A stretch of DNA of 7,204 nucleotides from Clostridia bacterium (GCA_012520135.1 JAAYOX010000241.1:1-7204); one strand, 5' to 3'; numbered from the stretch's first letter, positions 1 to 6,255 are shown. Translations and numbers: made by a program. The notes: generated by a model from the letters alone, not told the origin.

Positions 1-211
1 AATAGGCAAAGGGTCTTAAAAACCCGTAGCCGTCAGGAAGAATCTCCAACACCCCGTTAGCCAGTAAGTGCCCGTCCTTCTCCGTCTTCTTCTTCAAAAT
101 CTCAAAAATCAGTTCCTGTTTCCTCAGTTTGGAATACCCGGTCAATCCAATGTCCCTGGCCATGGCGTATAGTTCCACCATAGTCATATTTTCTAGTTCA
201 GTGGCATTCAA
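1..211 (-). CDS. rho: Transcription termination factor Rho, N-terminal part (cut by window edge)
   Basis: Reading the minus strand from 211 down gives 70 codons with no stop, running off the window. Residues about 4-45 (TELENMTMVELYAMARDIGL onward, with KLRKQELIFEIL near 29-39) match the Rho N-terminal helical SAP-like domain. Residues about 50-66 (NGVLEILPDGYGFLR) match the start of the Rho cold-shock-type RNA-binding domain. The ATPase part lies outside. I chose a TTG start at 209-211 because GGGGG lies 8 bases upstream and the reading begins where the family does; ATG at codons 9 and 11 are less well placed alternatives. Rho is a hexameric RNA-dependent ATPase that stops transcription of untranslated RNA. 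No clear promoter is visible just upstream, although AT-rich sequence lies at 232-256. Confidence 0.9.
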   Translation of the reverse strand, partial: MNATELENMTMVELYAMARDIGLTGYSKLRKQELIFEILKKKTEKDGHLLANGVLEILPDGYGFLRPFAY

Positions 212-302
212 TCAATTAACCCCCTTCGAATTTGGAGAAAAAATTAGAATTATGCGAGAACGGTAAACGGGGTGAGCCTTCTTTAAAGGAGAAGGATTCA
301 GA

Positions 303-515
303 CTGTTGACAAACGGCTAATCAGTGTTAATCGAAGGGCTGAATTGGAGCCAAAATCAAAAGAGCGAAAGAGCCTGAGGGACAATGCCGACGGCATGAGC
401 ACCCTTAGGGTGCGATTTCGGAGGCATCCGAGGCGATTGAGCTCATCCCCAAACCGGGCTCCTCTGAAGCCCGCGATTAACACCGATTTGGGAAATGTAG
501 CCTGCCAACAAACAG
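303..515 (+). ncRNA. Candidate structured RNA or folded repeat of unknown family
   Basis: This gene-free stretch between rho and the response regulator holds complementary segments that nest in order: 304-308 with 506-510 (TGTTG/CAACA), 315-318 with 499-502, 319-322 with 485-488 (AATC/GATT), 324-333 with 474-483 (GTGTTAATCG/CGATTAACAC, ten perfect pairs), 336-340 with 468-472 (GGGCT/AGCCC), and 346-351 with 457-462 (GGAGCC/GGCTCC). The apical part holds hairpins 384-388/392-396, 399-404/408-413 (GCACCC-TTA-GGGTGC) and 418-422/427-431, with 395-400 able to close on 441-446. A terminator-like hairpin starts at the next base, which favours the plus strand. The segment 455-460/468-473 plus 448-453/487-492 offers an alternative local fold. 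Weak stopless frames cross the region on both strands but have no ribosome-binding site. I do not recognise it as 6S, tmRNA, SRP RNA, RNase P or a riboswitch I know. A folded mobile repeat (MITE-like) is the main alternative. Confidence 0.45.
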
Positions 516-546
516 AGAGCTCCGCCACGTAGCGAAGCTCTTTTTT
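516..546 (+). terminator. Intrinsic terminator, plus strand; may also serve the minus-strand regulator gene
   Basis: AGAGCT (516-521) pairs with AGCTCT (536-541), and inside it CGC (523-525) pairs with GCG (532-534), around a C/A mismatch and a six-base loop. Six T residues follow on the plus strand (541-546). It would end the candidate RNA at 303-515. Read on the minus strand, the hairpin comes five bases after the response-regulator stop codon and is followed by the T-rich run CTCTGTTTGTT, so it could act in both directions, though less well that way. Confidence 0.7.
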
Positions 547-551
547 GATGG

Positions 552-1307
552 CTATATTCCCAATAGCTGCCTGATTTTTTTGGCTTGTGCCCGGCTTACC
601 GGCACTTCGCTTTTTTCTGCATCGTCCACTATGAGAATGAGAGTACCATTATAAAGTGGGATGACCTCTCTTGTCTTTTTGATGTTGACTAGGTAGGAAC
701 GGTGACAACGGTAAAAAGTATCAGGATTGAGCCGTTGCTCCAGTTCTTTGAGAGTAAAGCGAGTTAAATACTTCTCTTTAGCGGTCTTGATATAGGTATA
801 GTCGTTACTGGCATGAATAAAGATGATGTTTCCTTCCGGCAATAGAATTGTCTTACCTTGAAATTCCACCGGTATCAGCCCCAGACTGCTAGGGCTTAAT
901 TTTCGCTCTGTTTCCTGTGGTTTTGAGACAGGGGTTTTACGGTCCACTATTTCCCGGATTTTTTGGATGGTTTTGGCCAACCGGTCAGGATCGATTGGCT
1001 TTAATAAATAGTCTACTGCATCAACGCTGAAGGCGTCCAAGGCAAATTCTTCGTGGGCGGTAATAAAGACAATACAAGGAGATTTCCCTGTGTCTCGAAT
1101 CCGTTTTGCCAATTCTAATCCGGTAAACCCCGGCATATCAATATCCAAAAAAAGGACAGCATAATCTAACGCAGCCACCAGTTCCAGTGCTTCATATGCA
1201 TTAGTGGCTTCTCCTACCACCTGGACATCCTGGTGCTGCTCCAGAAGATAACGCAATTCTTCCCGAGCCGGGTATTCATCATCTACTATTAGTGCTTTTA
1301 ATGGCAT
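552..1307 (-). CDS. LytTR-family response regulator (LytR/AlgR type), orphan
   Basis: The protein has 251 residues from the ATG at 1305-1307. Residues 1-120 form a CheY-like receiver: acidic pair D9-D10 in VDDE, phosphoacceptor D55 in FLDIDMPG, T83 in FITAH and K103-P104 in LLKPID. A linker at about 121-145 leads to a LytTR DNA-binding domain (about 146-250) with FYRCHRSYLVN at 198-208. The family length is normally 240-250, so it looks complete. The frame is open 18 codons further to a TTG at 1361, but homology starts at MPLKALIVDDE and AGTAGG lies about 10 bases before this ATG. Such proteins are phosphorylated by a histidine kinase and bind paired direct repeats near -35 regions, commonly controlling envelope or exported functions. 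No kinase gene is adjacent; upstream is a divergent gerM-like gene. The target genes are unknown, and the divergent gene is only a guess. Confidence 0.92.
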   Translation of the reverse strand: MPLKALIVDDEYPAREELRYLLEQHQDVQVVGEATNAYEALELVAALDYAVLFLDIDMPGFTGLELAKRIRDTGKSPCIVFITAHEEFALDAFSVDAVDYLLKPIDPDRLAKTIQKIREIVDRKTPVSKPQETERKLSPSSLGLIPVEFQGKTILLPEGNIIFIHASNDYTYIKTAKEKYLTRFTLKELEQRLNPDTFYRCHRSYLVNIKKTREVIPLYNGTLILIVDDAEKSEVPVSRAQAKKIRQLLGI

Positions 1308-1330
1308 ATCATCACAACCTACTTTCCAAT

Positions 1331-1405
1331 CTATAACATTAAGTACTTTGACGGCAGACAAAAGAATCCTTTCGTGAAATCGGAAAAATAATTCATTTCC
1401 TCCTT
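1331..1405 (-). promoter_or_regulatory. Leader of the response-regulator gene with a strong Shine-Dalgarno and short reading frame
   Basis: On the minus strand a perfect AAGGAGG (1399-1405) sits about 90 bases before the regulator's start. An ATG two bases after it (1394-1396) opens a 21-codon frame (MNYFSDFTKGFFCLP and six more residues) ending with TAG at 1331-1333, 23 bases before the regulator's ATG. The spacing of two bases is much shorter than the usual five to nine, so translation is doubtful. It may be a leader peptide, a ribosome-standby site, or chance. Confidence 0.25.
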
Positions 1406-1435
1406 AGAAAAAATAGTAATATTTGCCTCCCTTAC

Positions 1436-1441
1436 ATTATA
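1436..1441 (-). promoter_or_regulatory. Probable -10 element for the response-regulator gene
   Basis: The minus strand reads GGATATAATG here, a perfect TATAAT. No good -35 hexamer stands 16-18 bases upstream (CTTATT at 17), so this would be a one-sided promoter, perhaps activator-dependent. It would give a leader of about 120 bases. The same bases lie in the 5' region of the divergent gerM-like gene, whose plus-strand promoter I could not place with confidence. Confidence 0.4.
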
Positions 1442-1482
1442 TCCTTTATTAGTAACAAAATAAGGTAAAGGAGGAAAGAAAT

Positions 1483-2118
1483 TTGAAATTAGTATCAGCT
1501 CGTCACATTGCGGTATTGGTTATTTTAACTATGGCTGTTATGATCCTATTAACCGGGTGTGGTGCAATGAATACCTTATCTACCATTAAAGAGCGGTTTA
1601 ATAGTGATCAGACCCAGGTGGAGCTATCCTTGGAACCCATTCCTGAATTCATTCCGCCTGAAGAGGAGACTAGCCTGACGGGAGAACTGGTAGAAGTCAC
1701 TCTGTATTTTGCCGACGGTTACGGCCAGTCTCTGGTAGCAGAAAGCCGCCTGATTCCCAAGACCGTAGGCATAGCACGAGCAACCATCAATGAATTGCTG
1801 TCCGGCCCTTCTCCTCAATCCGGGCTGCTGCCTACCGTTCCCTACGGTACAACACTTAAAGATATTAATGTCAAGGAGGACGGCTTGGTGATAGTTGATT
1901 TCAGCTCAGAGTTAGTTGAAAACCATGCCGGCGGAGATTTAGGTGAAAGTCTGACGGTCTATTCCATCGTTAACACCTTAACCCAGTTTCCTACAGTGGA
2001 CAGGGTACAGTTCTTGGTAGATGGCAAGATAGTAGAGACTATTGCAGGTGCCGTTAGTTTGTCTCAGGAAATCTATCCTGACAGCAGTTTAGTCATGACT
2101 GACTACTACTATCAATAG
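1483..2118 (+). CDS. GerMN-domain (GerM-like) lipoprotein
   Basis: The protein has 211 residues. A lysine/arginine-containing N-terminus is followed by a hydrophobic stretch (about 9-24) and the lipobox LLTGC with C26, so it should be lipid-anchored on the outer face of the membrane. A charged, proline- and glutamate-rich linker (about 45-66) follows. One GerMN domain spans about 71-195: VTLYFADGYGQSL near 72, ELLSGPSPQSGLLPTVP at 105-120, DGLVIVDFSSEL near 133-144, and QFLVDGKIVETIAG at 176-189. Bacillus subtilis GerM, needed in sporulation and germination, carries two such domains in a longer protein, so this is a single-domain relative. The start is TTG, supported by AAAGGAGGA at 1467-1475 with a seven-base gap. 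It lies upstream of rph-rdgB-phosphoesterase as in B. subtilis but has its own terminator. The exact function is unproven; the domain is thought to bind or organise wall-associated complexes. Confidence 0.88.
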   Translation: MKLVSARHIAVLVILTMAVMILLTGCGAMNTLSTIKERFNSDQTQVELSLEPIPEFIPPEEETSLTGELVEVTLYFADGYGQSLVAESRLIPKTVGIARATINELLSGPSPQSGLLPTVPYGTTLKDINVKEDGLVIVDFSSELVENHAGGDLGESLTVYSIVNTLTQFPTVDRVQFLVDGKIVETIAGAVSLSQEIYPDSSLVMTDYYYQ

Positions 2119-2141
2119 TTTACCACAAACCAATAATGAAC

Positions 2142-2180
2142 AAAGGTTGGGCATTTATCATCCCAGCCTTTTTTGTTTTT
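2142..2180 (+). terminator. Intrinsic terminator after the gerM-like gene
   Basis: AAGGTTGGG (2143-2151) pairs with CCCAGCCTT (2162-2170), nine pairs with one G-U, plus a flanking A-T pair. The loop is ten bases and a run of TTTTTTGTTTTT follows (2169-2180). It starts 23 bases after the stop codon, so the gerM-like gene is largely a separate transcript from the amidase. Confidence 0.88.
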
Positions 2181-2286
2181 TGGCATCGTGGGAACAATTA
2201 CCTTCGATTCTTCGTCAAATGGGCAAAGGAAATTAGACAAGTATCTAGAATATCTGTAAAAAGTAGACAGCTTTTGACGACAGAGG

Positions 2287-2296
2287 AAGGAGGTGA
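2287..2296 (+). promoter_or_regulatory. Near-perfect Shine-Dalgarno overlapping the apparent GTG start of the amidase
   Basis: AAGGAGGTGA matches ten bases of the complement of the 16S rRNA tail. The in-frame GTG at 2293-2295 lies inside it and so cannot be started from it. The codon at the best spacing (2302, eight bases after GGAGG) is ATA. For the GTG the only other pairing site is GAGGAA at 2283-2288. The start of the amidase is therefore uncertain by a few codons. Confidence 0.6.
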
Positions 2297-4203
2297 GGAG
2301 GATAGCGAAGGAAATACGTACGCATAAGTTGATGATGTTGTTGATTTGCTTAAGCCTGCTTCTTGCCTGGACAGGTACTGCTTGGGGGGCGGAAGTAGGT
2401 AAAGGGATTGTGACAGGAAAAATAGTTAATATCAGATCCATTCCTTCTACCTCTGGGGAAATTGTTACCCAAGTGCCTAAGGGAGAAGAGTTGTCTGTAC
2501 TGGGAAGCCAAAATGATTGGTATCAGGTCCGAACTAATTCCGGCAAAAACGGTTGGATAGCCGGTTATTTGCTGGAGGTCAAGGAGACACCGGCACCCGA
2601 TGCCAACGACCCAACGGAGACGCTTGAAACCGGAGTAAAAATCAAGCTTGACGGCAGTTTAGTCGATCTGGATACACCGCCTTACATAGACCCTCAAAAT
2701 CGCACTATGGTTCCTATTCGTTTTGTTGCTACTGAATTGGGCTCTCAGGTGTTTTGGAATGCCGATGAGCAGCTGGTTACGATAACCGGTCAAAACAGAA
2801 TTGTACAACTTTGGATTGGACATGCTGTTGCTAAGGTTAATGGAGTAGATGTTGCTTTAGATACCACTCCGGTAATCAAAGACGGGCGCACCATGGTTCC
2901 CTTGCGTTTTGTGGGAGACAGTCTGGGGGTTCAAGTAGGGTGGGACGGCCCGTCCCGGACGGTAGTTCTGACTACCCCTAAGCCTGAGCCGGTAGAGACG
3001 CCTTCGGGGAATGAAAGTACGGCCCGGATCGCTTTAATCACCGCTTCTGTGGTAAATGTAAGAAGCGGTCCCGGAACTGAACATCCCACTGTAACACAGG
3101 TTAGGCAAGGAGACGCATTTACCATCTTGGGCGAATCAGGGGACTGGTACCGTATCCAGACCAGAGACGGTTATCAAGGTTGGGTGGCCAACTGGTTAGT
3201 AGCCGTCAGGACCGATTCCAATACGTCTTCCAGGAGCCCGGAACCCGGTGAACGTCCAAGGCCAAGTGTGCCCATCTATACGGGACCCAATTGGATCAGG
3301 GATATTTCGTTTCGAGACCTGGGCGACAAACTGGAAGTGGTAGTTTCGGGACAACACCCCCTTAATTATTCTCTGATGAGTTTAGGCAATCCCCAACGAG
3401 TAGTGATGGATTTCTATAATACTACCTTGGACCTGGATTGGGAGCAGGATGAACAGAGACTGGCTGAGAACCAATTGGCAGCCGGTATCAGAGTTGGTCA
3501 GTTTACCCAAGACCAGGCGAGGGTTGTCATTGATTTAAAAACCGTAGTAAGCCCAAGTATCAGCTTGAGTGAAGACGGAACAGAGTTAACTCTAAAACTC
3601 CAGCCTCCTTCCATTAAGGACAAAATTATTGTGATCGACCCCGGTCACGGCAGTATTCAACCCGGTGGTTGGTCTGATCCGGGAGCTGTAGGAAAATCCG
3701 GATTACATGAAAGAGATGTCAATACGGATATTGCTTGGAAATTGGCAGGGATTTTAGAGAGCGAAGGGGCCATTGTAATTATGACCAGAACAGGTGATTC
3801 TACTAATTTGGATTTATACAGCAGGGCCCGAATTGCCAATGAAAATCAGGCTGACATTTTTGTTAGCATTCACTGCAATTCCTCTACTAACCCTTCTATT
3901 GCCGGGACATCTACTTACTATTATGCACCCTGGAACAGTATTCTTGGGGCGCAAAGGGTTAGTCGTCAGCGATTAGCCACTATGGTCCAGCAAGAACTGG
4001 TTGCCAAGCTTGGCCGGCGAGATATCGGTATTTTGGAAGCAAACTTTGCGGTTCTCAGAGAAACTACCGTTCCTTCAATCTTGGTGGAAACGGCATTCAT
4101 TTCCAACCAGGAAGAGGAGAGGTTGCTGGGCACTGAAGAATTCAGAACCAAAGCTGCCGAAGGAATCGCTCAAGGGATTATCCGGTATTTTGCTGAACAA
4201 TAA
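2293..4203 (+). CDS. Secreted multidomain N-acetylmuramoyl-L-alanine amidase (Amidase_3)
   Basis: The 636-residue protein should cut the bond between N-acetylmuramic acid and L-alanine of peptidoglycan outside the cell. Domains in order: signal peptide with basic residues at 2-12, hydrophobic core 13-28 and likely cleavage after AWG (about residue 32); bacterial SH3 domain 36-97; copper-amine-oxidase-N-like domain about 114-230, with the paired motifs RTMVPIRFV (137-145) and RTMVPLRFV (199-207); second SH3 domain about 244-306; proline-rich linker about 309-330; AMIN domain about 335-438; Amidase_3 catalytic domain 444-634. Zinc ligands are H452 (DPGHG), E473 (LHERD) and H527 (SIHCN); the catalytic glutamate is E599 (LVETAF). 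All key residues are present, so the enzyme should be active. The SH3 and AMIN parts probably bind wall polymers; the role of the CuAO-N-like part is not known. The start is ambiguous (GTG used here; ATA at 2302 or TTG at 2329 possible). It is flanked by terminators on both sides, so it is monocistronic. Sporulation, germination or cell separation are all possible jobs. Confidence 0.93.
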   Translation: MRRIAKEIRTHKLMMLLICLSLLLAWTGTAWGAEVGKGIVTGKIVNIRSIPSTSGEIVTQVPKGEELSVLGSQNDWYQVRTNSGKNGWIAGYLLEVKETPAPDANDPTETLETGVKIKLDGSLVDLDTPPYIDPQNRTMVPIRFVATELGSQVFWNADEQLVTITGQNRIVQLWIGHAVAKVNGVDVALDTTPVIKDGRTMVPLRFVGDSLGVQVGWDGPSRTVVLTTPKPEPVETPSGNESTARIALITASVVNVRSGPGTEHPTVTQVRQGDAFTILGESGDWYRIQTRDGYQGWVANWLVAVRTDSNTSSRSPEPGERPRPSVPIYTGPNWIRDISFRDLGDKLEVVVSGQHPLNYSLMSLGNPQRVVMDFYNTTLDLDWEQDEQRLAENQLAAGIRVGQFTQDQARVVIDLKTVVSPSISLSEDGTELTLKLQPPSIKDKIIVIDPGHGSIQPGGWSDPGAVGKSGLHERDVNTDIAWKLAGILESEGAIVIMTRTGDSTNLDLYSRARIANENQADIFVSIHCNSSTNPSIAGTSTYYYAPWNSILGAQRVSRQRLATMVQQELVAKLGRRDIGILEANFAVLRETTVPSILVETAFISNQEEERLLGTEEFRTKAAEGIAQGIIRYFAEQ

Positions 4204-4219
4204 CAACAAAGCTATTTTG

Positions 4220-4249
4220 AACCCGTCCTTATGGGCGGGTTTTGTTTTT
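4220..4249 (+). terminator. Intrinsic terminator after the amidase gene
   Basis: AACCCGTCC (4220-4228) pairs with GGGCGGGTT (4233-4241), nine pairs including one T-G, with loop TTAT and the tract TTTTGTTTTT (4240-4249). It begins 17 bases after the amidase stop codon. Confidence 0.9.
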
Positions 4250-4288
4250 GGAGCCTGTTTTCAAACAGTAAAAAATTGGAGCAGCTTG

Positions 4289-4317
4289 TTGCTTTAGGTG
4301 ATAGAGATTGCTAAAAT
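4289..4317 (+). promoter_or_regulatory. Sigma-A-type promoter for the UPF0316-rph-rdgB-phosphoesterase genes
   Basis: TTGCTT (4289-4294) and TAAAAT (4312-4317) are separated by exactly 17 bases, matching four and five of the six consensus positions respectively. It lies downstream of the amidase terminator and about 35 bases before the first start codon, as expected for the first promoter of a new operon. Confidence 0.6.
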
Positions 4318-4352
4318 GGGATAGGATCTTATAGGGAAGGGGAAGAGCTACC

Positions 4353-4886
4353 ATGTTGGAGCTAATCCTTGGGTATTTTTTAATCTTTTCTGCCCGGGTT
4401 ATAGATGTCAGCTGCGCTACTCTTCGGATGTTATTATTAGTCCGCGGCAAACGATTCCTGGCAGCAGGCATTGGCTTTGTGGAGGTAACTCTCTATATTG
4501 TAGTCTTAGGCTACGTGGTTGAACGGTTAAGTGATCCTTTTAGCATCATTGTTTACGGTCTCGGTTTTGCCACCGGCAACATTGTGGGCAGTATGCTTGA
4601 AGAACGAATGGCCCTCGGGTTTGCCACAGTCCAGATTATTACTTTAGACAATCCTATGGAACTGGCCGAAAATTTGCGTGAGGCAGGTTTCGGAGTTACA
4701 ATTGTGGAAGGTCAGGGTCGCGAAGGAATCCACCCGATATTACATATTATTCTACGGCGTAAACGGGTTAAAGAACTATTAGGTATAATTGACGAATGGG
4801 ACAAGAATGCTTTTGTTACCGTCTTGGAGACGAGATCAACCTTGGGAGGAGTAGGTGTGGCCGGGGTTCGCCGCAAAGCAAAATAA
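4353..4886 (+). CDS. UPF0316 family membrane protein (DUF5698 plus DUF2179 domains)
   Basis: The 177-residue protein matches the UPF0316 family in length and layout. The N-terminal half has three likely membrane segments (about 3-22, 35-57 and 62-81) with the conserved stretch ARVIDVSCATLRMLLLVRGK at 14-33. The C-terminal half (about 92-165) is a soluble DUF2179 domain, with TIVEGQGREG at 116-125 and a glutamate near its end (LETR). DUF2179 also occurs in YitT-type membrane proteins and is thought to be a ligand-sensing domain, but no substrate is established for this family. The ATG start is preceded by AAGGGGAAG (4337-4345). It is the first gene after a promoter and lies 15 bases before rph, so the two are probably co-transcribed; whether they are functionally related is unknown. 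Confidence 0.85.
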   Translation: MLELILGYFLIFSARVIDVSCATLRMLLLVRGKRFLAAGIGFVEVTLYIVVLGYVVERLSDPFSIIVYGLGFATGNIVGSMLEERMALGFATVQIITLDNPMELAENLREAGFGVTIVEGQGREGIHPILHIILRRKRVKELLGIIDEWDKNAFVTVLETRSTLGGVGVAGVRRKAK

Positions 4887-4901
4887 GTAGGAGGTAGTTA
4901 A

Positions 4902-5651
4902 GTGGATGCGAGAATAGATGGGCGCTTCTGGGATGAACTGCGCCCGGTTACTATAGTCCGAAATTTTATTAAGCCGGCGGAAGGGTCGGTATTGATTTCC
5001 GTTGGGGACACCAAAGTGATCTGTACCGCTACGGTTGAGGAAAAAGTACCTCCCTTTTTAAAAGGTACAAATAAAGGATGGGTGACGGCTGAATATTCCA
5101 TGTTGCCCAGGGCTACCCAGCAAAGAACTGTCCGGGAAGCTGCCAAAGGGCGTTTGGGCGGACGCACCATGGAGATCCAGCGCCTGGTAGGCCGCTCTCT
5201 CAGGGCGGTTGTTGATCAGGAGGCTTTAGGGGAAAGGACGATTTGGATTGACTGTGATGTAATTCAGGCCGACGGTGGGACCAGAACGGCGGCAATTACC
5301 GGCGGTTTTGTGGCCTTGGTGGATGCGTGCCAACATTTGATTGATACTAATGTGATTGAGAAAATGCCCCTAAAGGATTTCTTAGCTGCCGTCAGCGTGG
5401 GCAAGATCGGTGAAGTGCTATGCCTGGATCTCTGTTACCGGGAAGATTCCCAAGCGGAAGTAGATATGAACGTGGTGATGACCGGCCAAGGCAACATTAT
5501 AGAGGTGCAAGGTACAGCAGAAGGAAGTCCTTTCAGTCGCAAGGAACTGGACGAATTGCTGGATTTAGCCGGCAAAGGGGTACAGGAATTGATTATTTTA
5601 CAGAAAGAAGCATTGGGAGAAATAGCGGGGCAGGTTGGTGTCAAAGAATGA
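4902..5651 (+). CDS. rph: Ribonuclease PH
   Basis: The 249-residue protein is a phosphate-dependent 3'-to-5' exoribonuclease that trims tRNA precursors after the CCA end and, in some bacteria, degrades structured RNA. Family hallmarks are visible: RIDGRFWDELRP at 4-15, CTATVEEKVPPFLKG at 41-55, the stretch AAKGRLGGRTMEIQRLVGRS at 80-99 with R88 equivalent to the substrate-binding arginine, the phosphate-binding DGGTRTAA (124-131, with G126-T127-R128) and the late acidic residues D182 and D188. The length is typical (about 240-250) and nothing is missing, unlike the truncated rph of some E. coli K-12 strains. The GTG start has AGGAGGT (4889-4895) six bases upstream. It overlaps rdgB by four bases and precedes it in one operon. 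A tRNA cluster lies 1.3 kb downstream. Confidence 0.97.
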   Translation: MDARIDGRFWDELRPVTIVRNFIKPAEGSVLISVGDTKVICTATVEEKVPPFLKGTNKGWVTAEYSMLPRATQQRTVREAAKGRLGGRTMEIQRLVGRSLRAVVDQEALGERTIWIDCDVIQADGGTRTAAITGGFVALVDACQHLIDTNVIEKMPLKDFLAAVSVGKIGEVLCLDLCYREDSQAEVDMNVVMTGQGNIIEVQGTAEGSPFSRKELDELLDLAGKGVQELIILQKEALGEIAGQVGVKE

Positions 5652-6253
5652 AAGAACTTATTTTAGCTACGCACAATTTAGGCAAGGTGCGAGAGTTGAA
5701 ACAAATGCTAGGGGATGTGCCGGTGGAGGTCAGATCCTTGCACGACTTTCCCGAACTGGGGGAGATTCCGGAAACAGGTACTACTTTTCAGGAAAATGCC
5801 CGGGTCAAGGCAGAAACAGTTTTTGCTCATACCGGTTTGCCTGTTATTGCCGATGACTCGGGTTTGGAAGTAGATGCTTTAAGCGGTGCGCCCGGAGTCT
5901 ATTCTGCCAGGTATGCCGGTGAAAAAGCTACGGATGAGGACAATAACCGAAAGTTACTACAAGCATTAAGCGATGTGCCGGAGTCCGGTCGAGGGGCGCA
6001 ATTCCGTTCGGTGATTTGTGCTATTTTCGGCCCTGGGAAGGAAGTCTTTACGGAAGGTGTTTGCCGGGGACGAATCGGTTTTGGACCGAGGGGTGATAAT
6101 GGTTTTGGCTATGACCCTCTCTTCTTGGTAGAACCGGATTATCAGAGAACCATGGCGGAATTGTCTTTGGCAGAGAAAAATGCTATCAGCCATCGTTCAA
6201 GGGCATTTCACAATTTAAAACCTCTTTTAGTTGAGTTTTTGAGGGAGGGCTAA
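5648..6253 (+). CDS. rdgB: XTP/dITP pyrophosphatase (non-canonical purine NTP pyrophosphatase)
   Basis: The 201-residue cytosolic enzyme of the HAM1/RdgB family hydrolyses dITP, XTP and ITP to monophosphate and pyrophosphate, keeping damaged purines out of DNA and RNA. Visible motifs are THNLGK at 8-13 (NTP binding), E49-N50 in TFQENA, ADDSGLEVDAL at 68-78 with the catalytic aspartates D69/D70, PGVYSARYAG at 82-91, GDNGFGYDPLF at 149-159, and SHR at 181-183. The start is the ATG at 5648, which overlaps the rph stop as ATGA; the frame is open further upstream into rph, but the family begins here, so translational coupling is likely. It corresponds to ysnA of B. subtilis, which also follows rph. 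Confidence 0.96.
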   Translation: MKELILATHNLGKVRELKQMLGDVPVEVRSLHDFPELGEIPETGTTFQENARVKAETVFAHTGLPVIADDSGLEVDALSGAPGVYSARYAGEKATDEDNNRKLLQALSDVPESGRGAQFRSVICAIFGPGKEVFTEGVCRGRIGFGPRGDNGFGYDPLFLVEPDYQRTMAELSLAEKNAISHRSRAFHNLKPLLVEFLREG

Positions 6254-6255
6254 TA

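Noticed and set aside
277..295. Hairpin CCTTCT/AGAAGG upstream of rho
   Set aside because: Only six pairs with no T-tract on either strand; it may be a leader hairpin, but there is nothing to support a function.
298..528. Minus-strand frame of 76 codons from a GTG
   Set aside because: No ribosome-binding site, no recognisable domain, arginine- and leucine-rich, and it lies wholly over the folded element and terminator. More likely a by-product of the structured DNA.
344..532. Plus-strand frame of 62 codons
   Set aside because: No Shine-Dalgarno, basic low-information composition, and it overlaps the same folded element and its terminator.
2136..2327. Plus-strand frame of 63 codons across the terminator after the gerM-like gene
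   Set aside because: It spans the terminator hairpin and T-tract, has no Shine-Dalgarno and resembles nothing known.
4001..4297. Plus-strand frame of 98 codons over the end of the amidase and its terminator
   Set aside because: It is a frame shadow of the catalytic domain, with no ribosome-binding site.
5420..5647. Upstream extension of the rdgB frame into rph
   Set aside because: The RdgB family starts at MKELILATHN; the extension is the out-of-frame shadow of rph.
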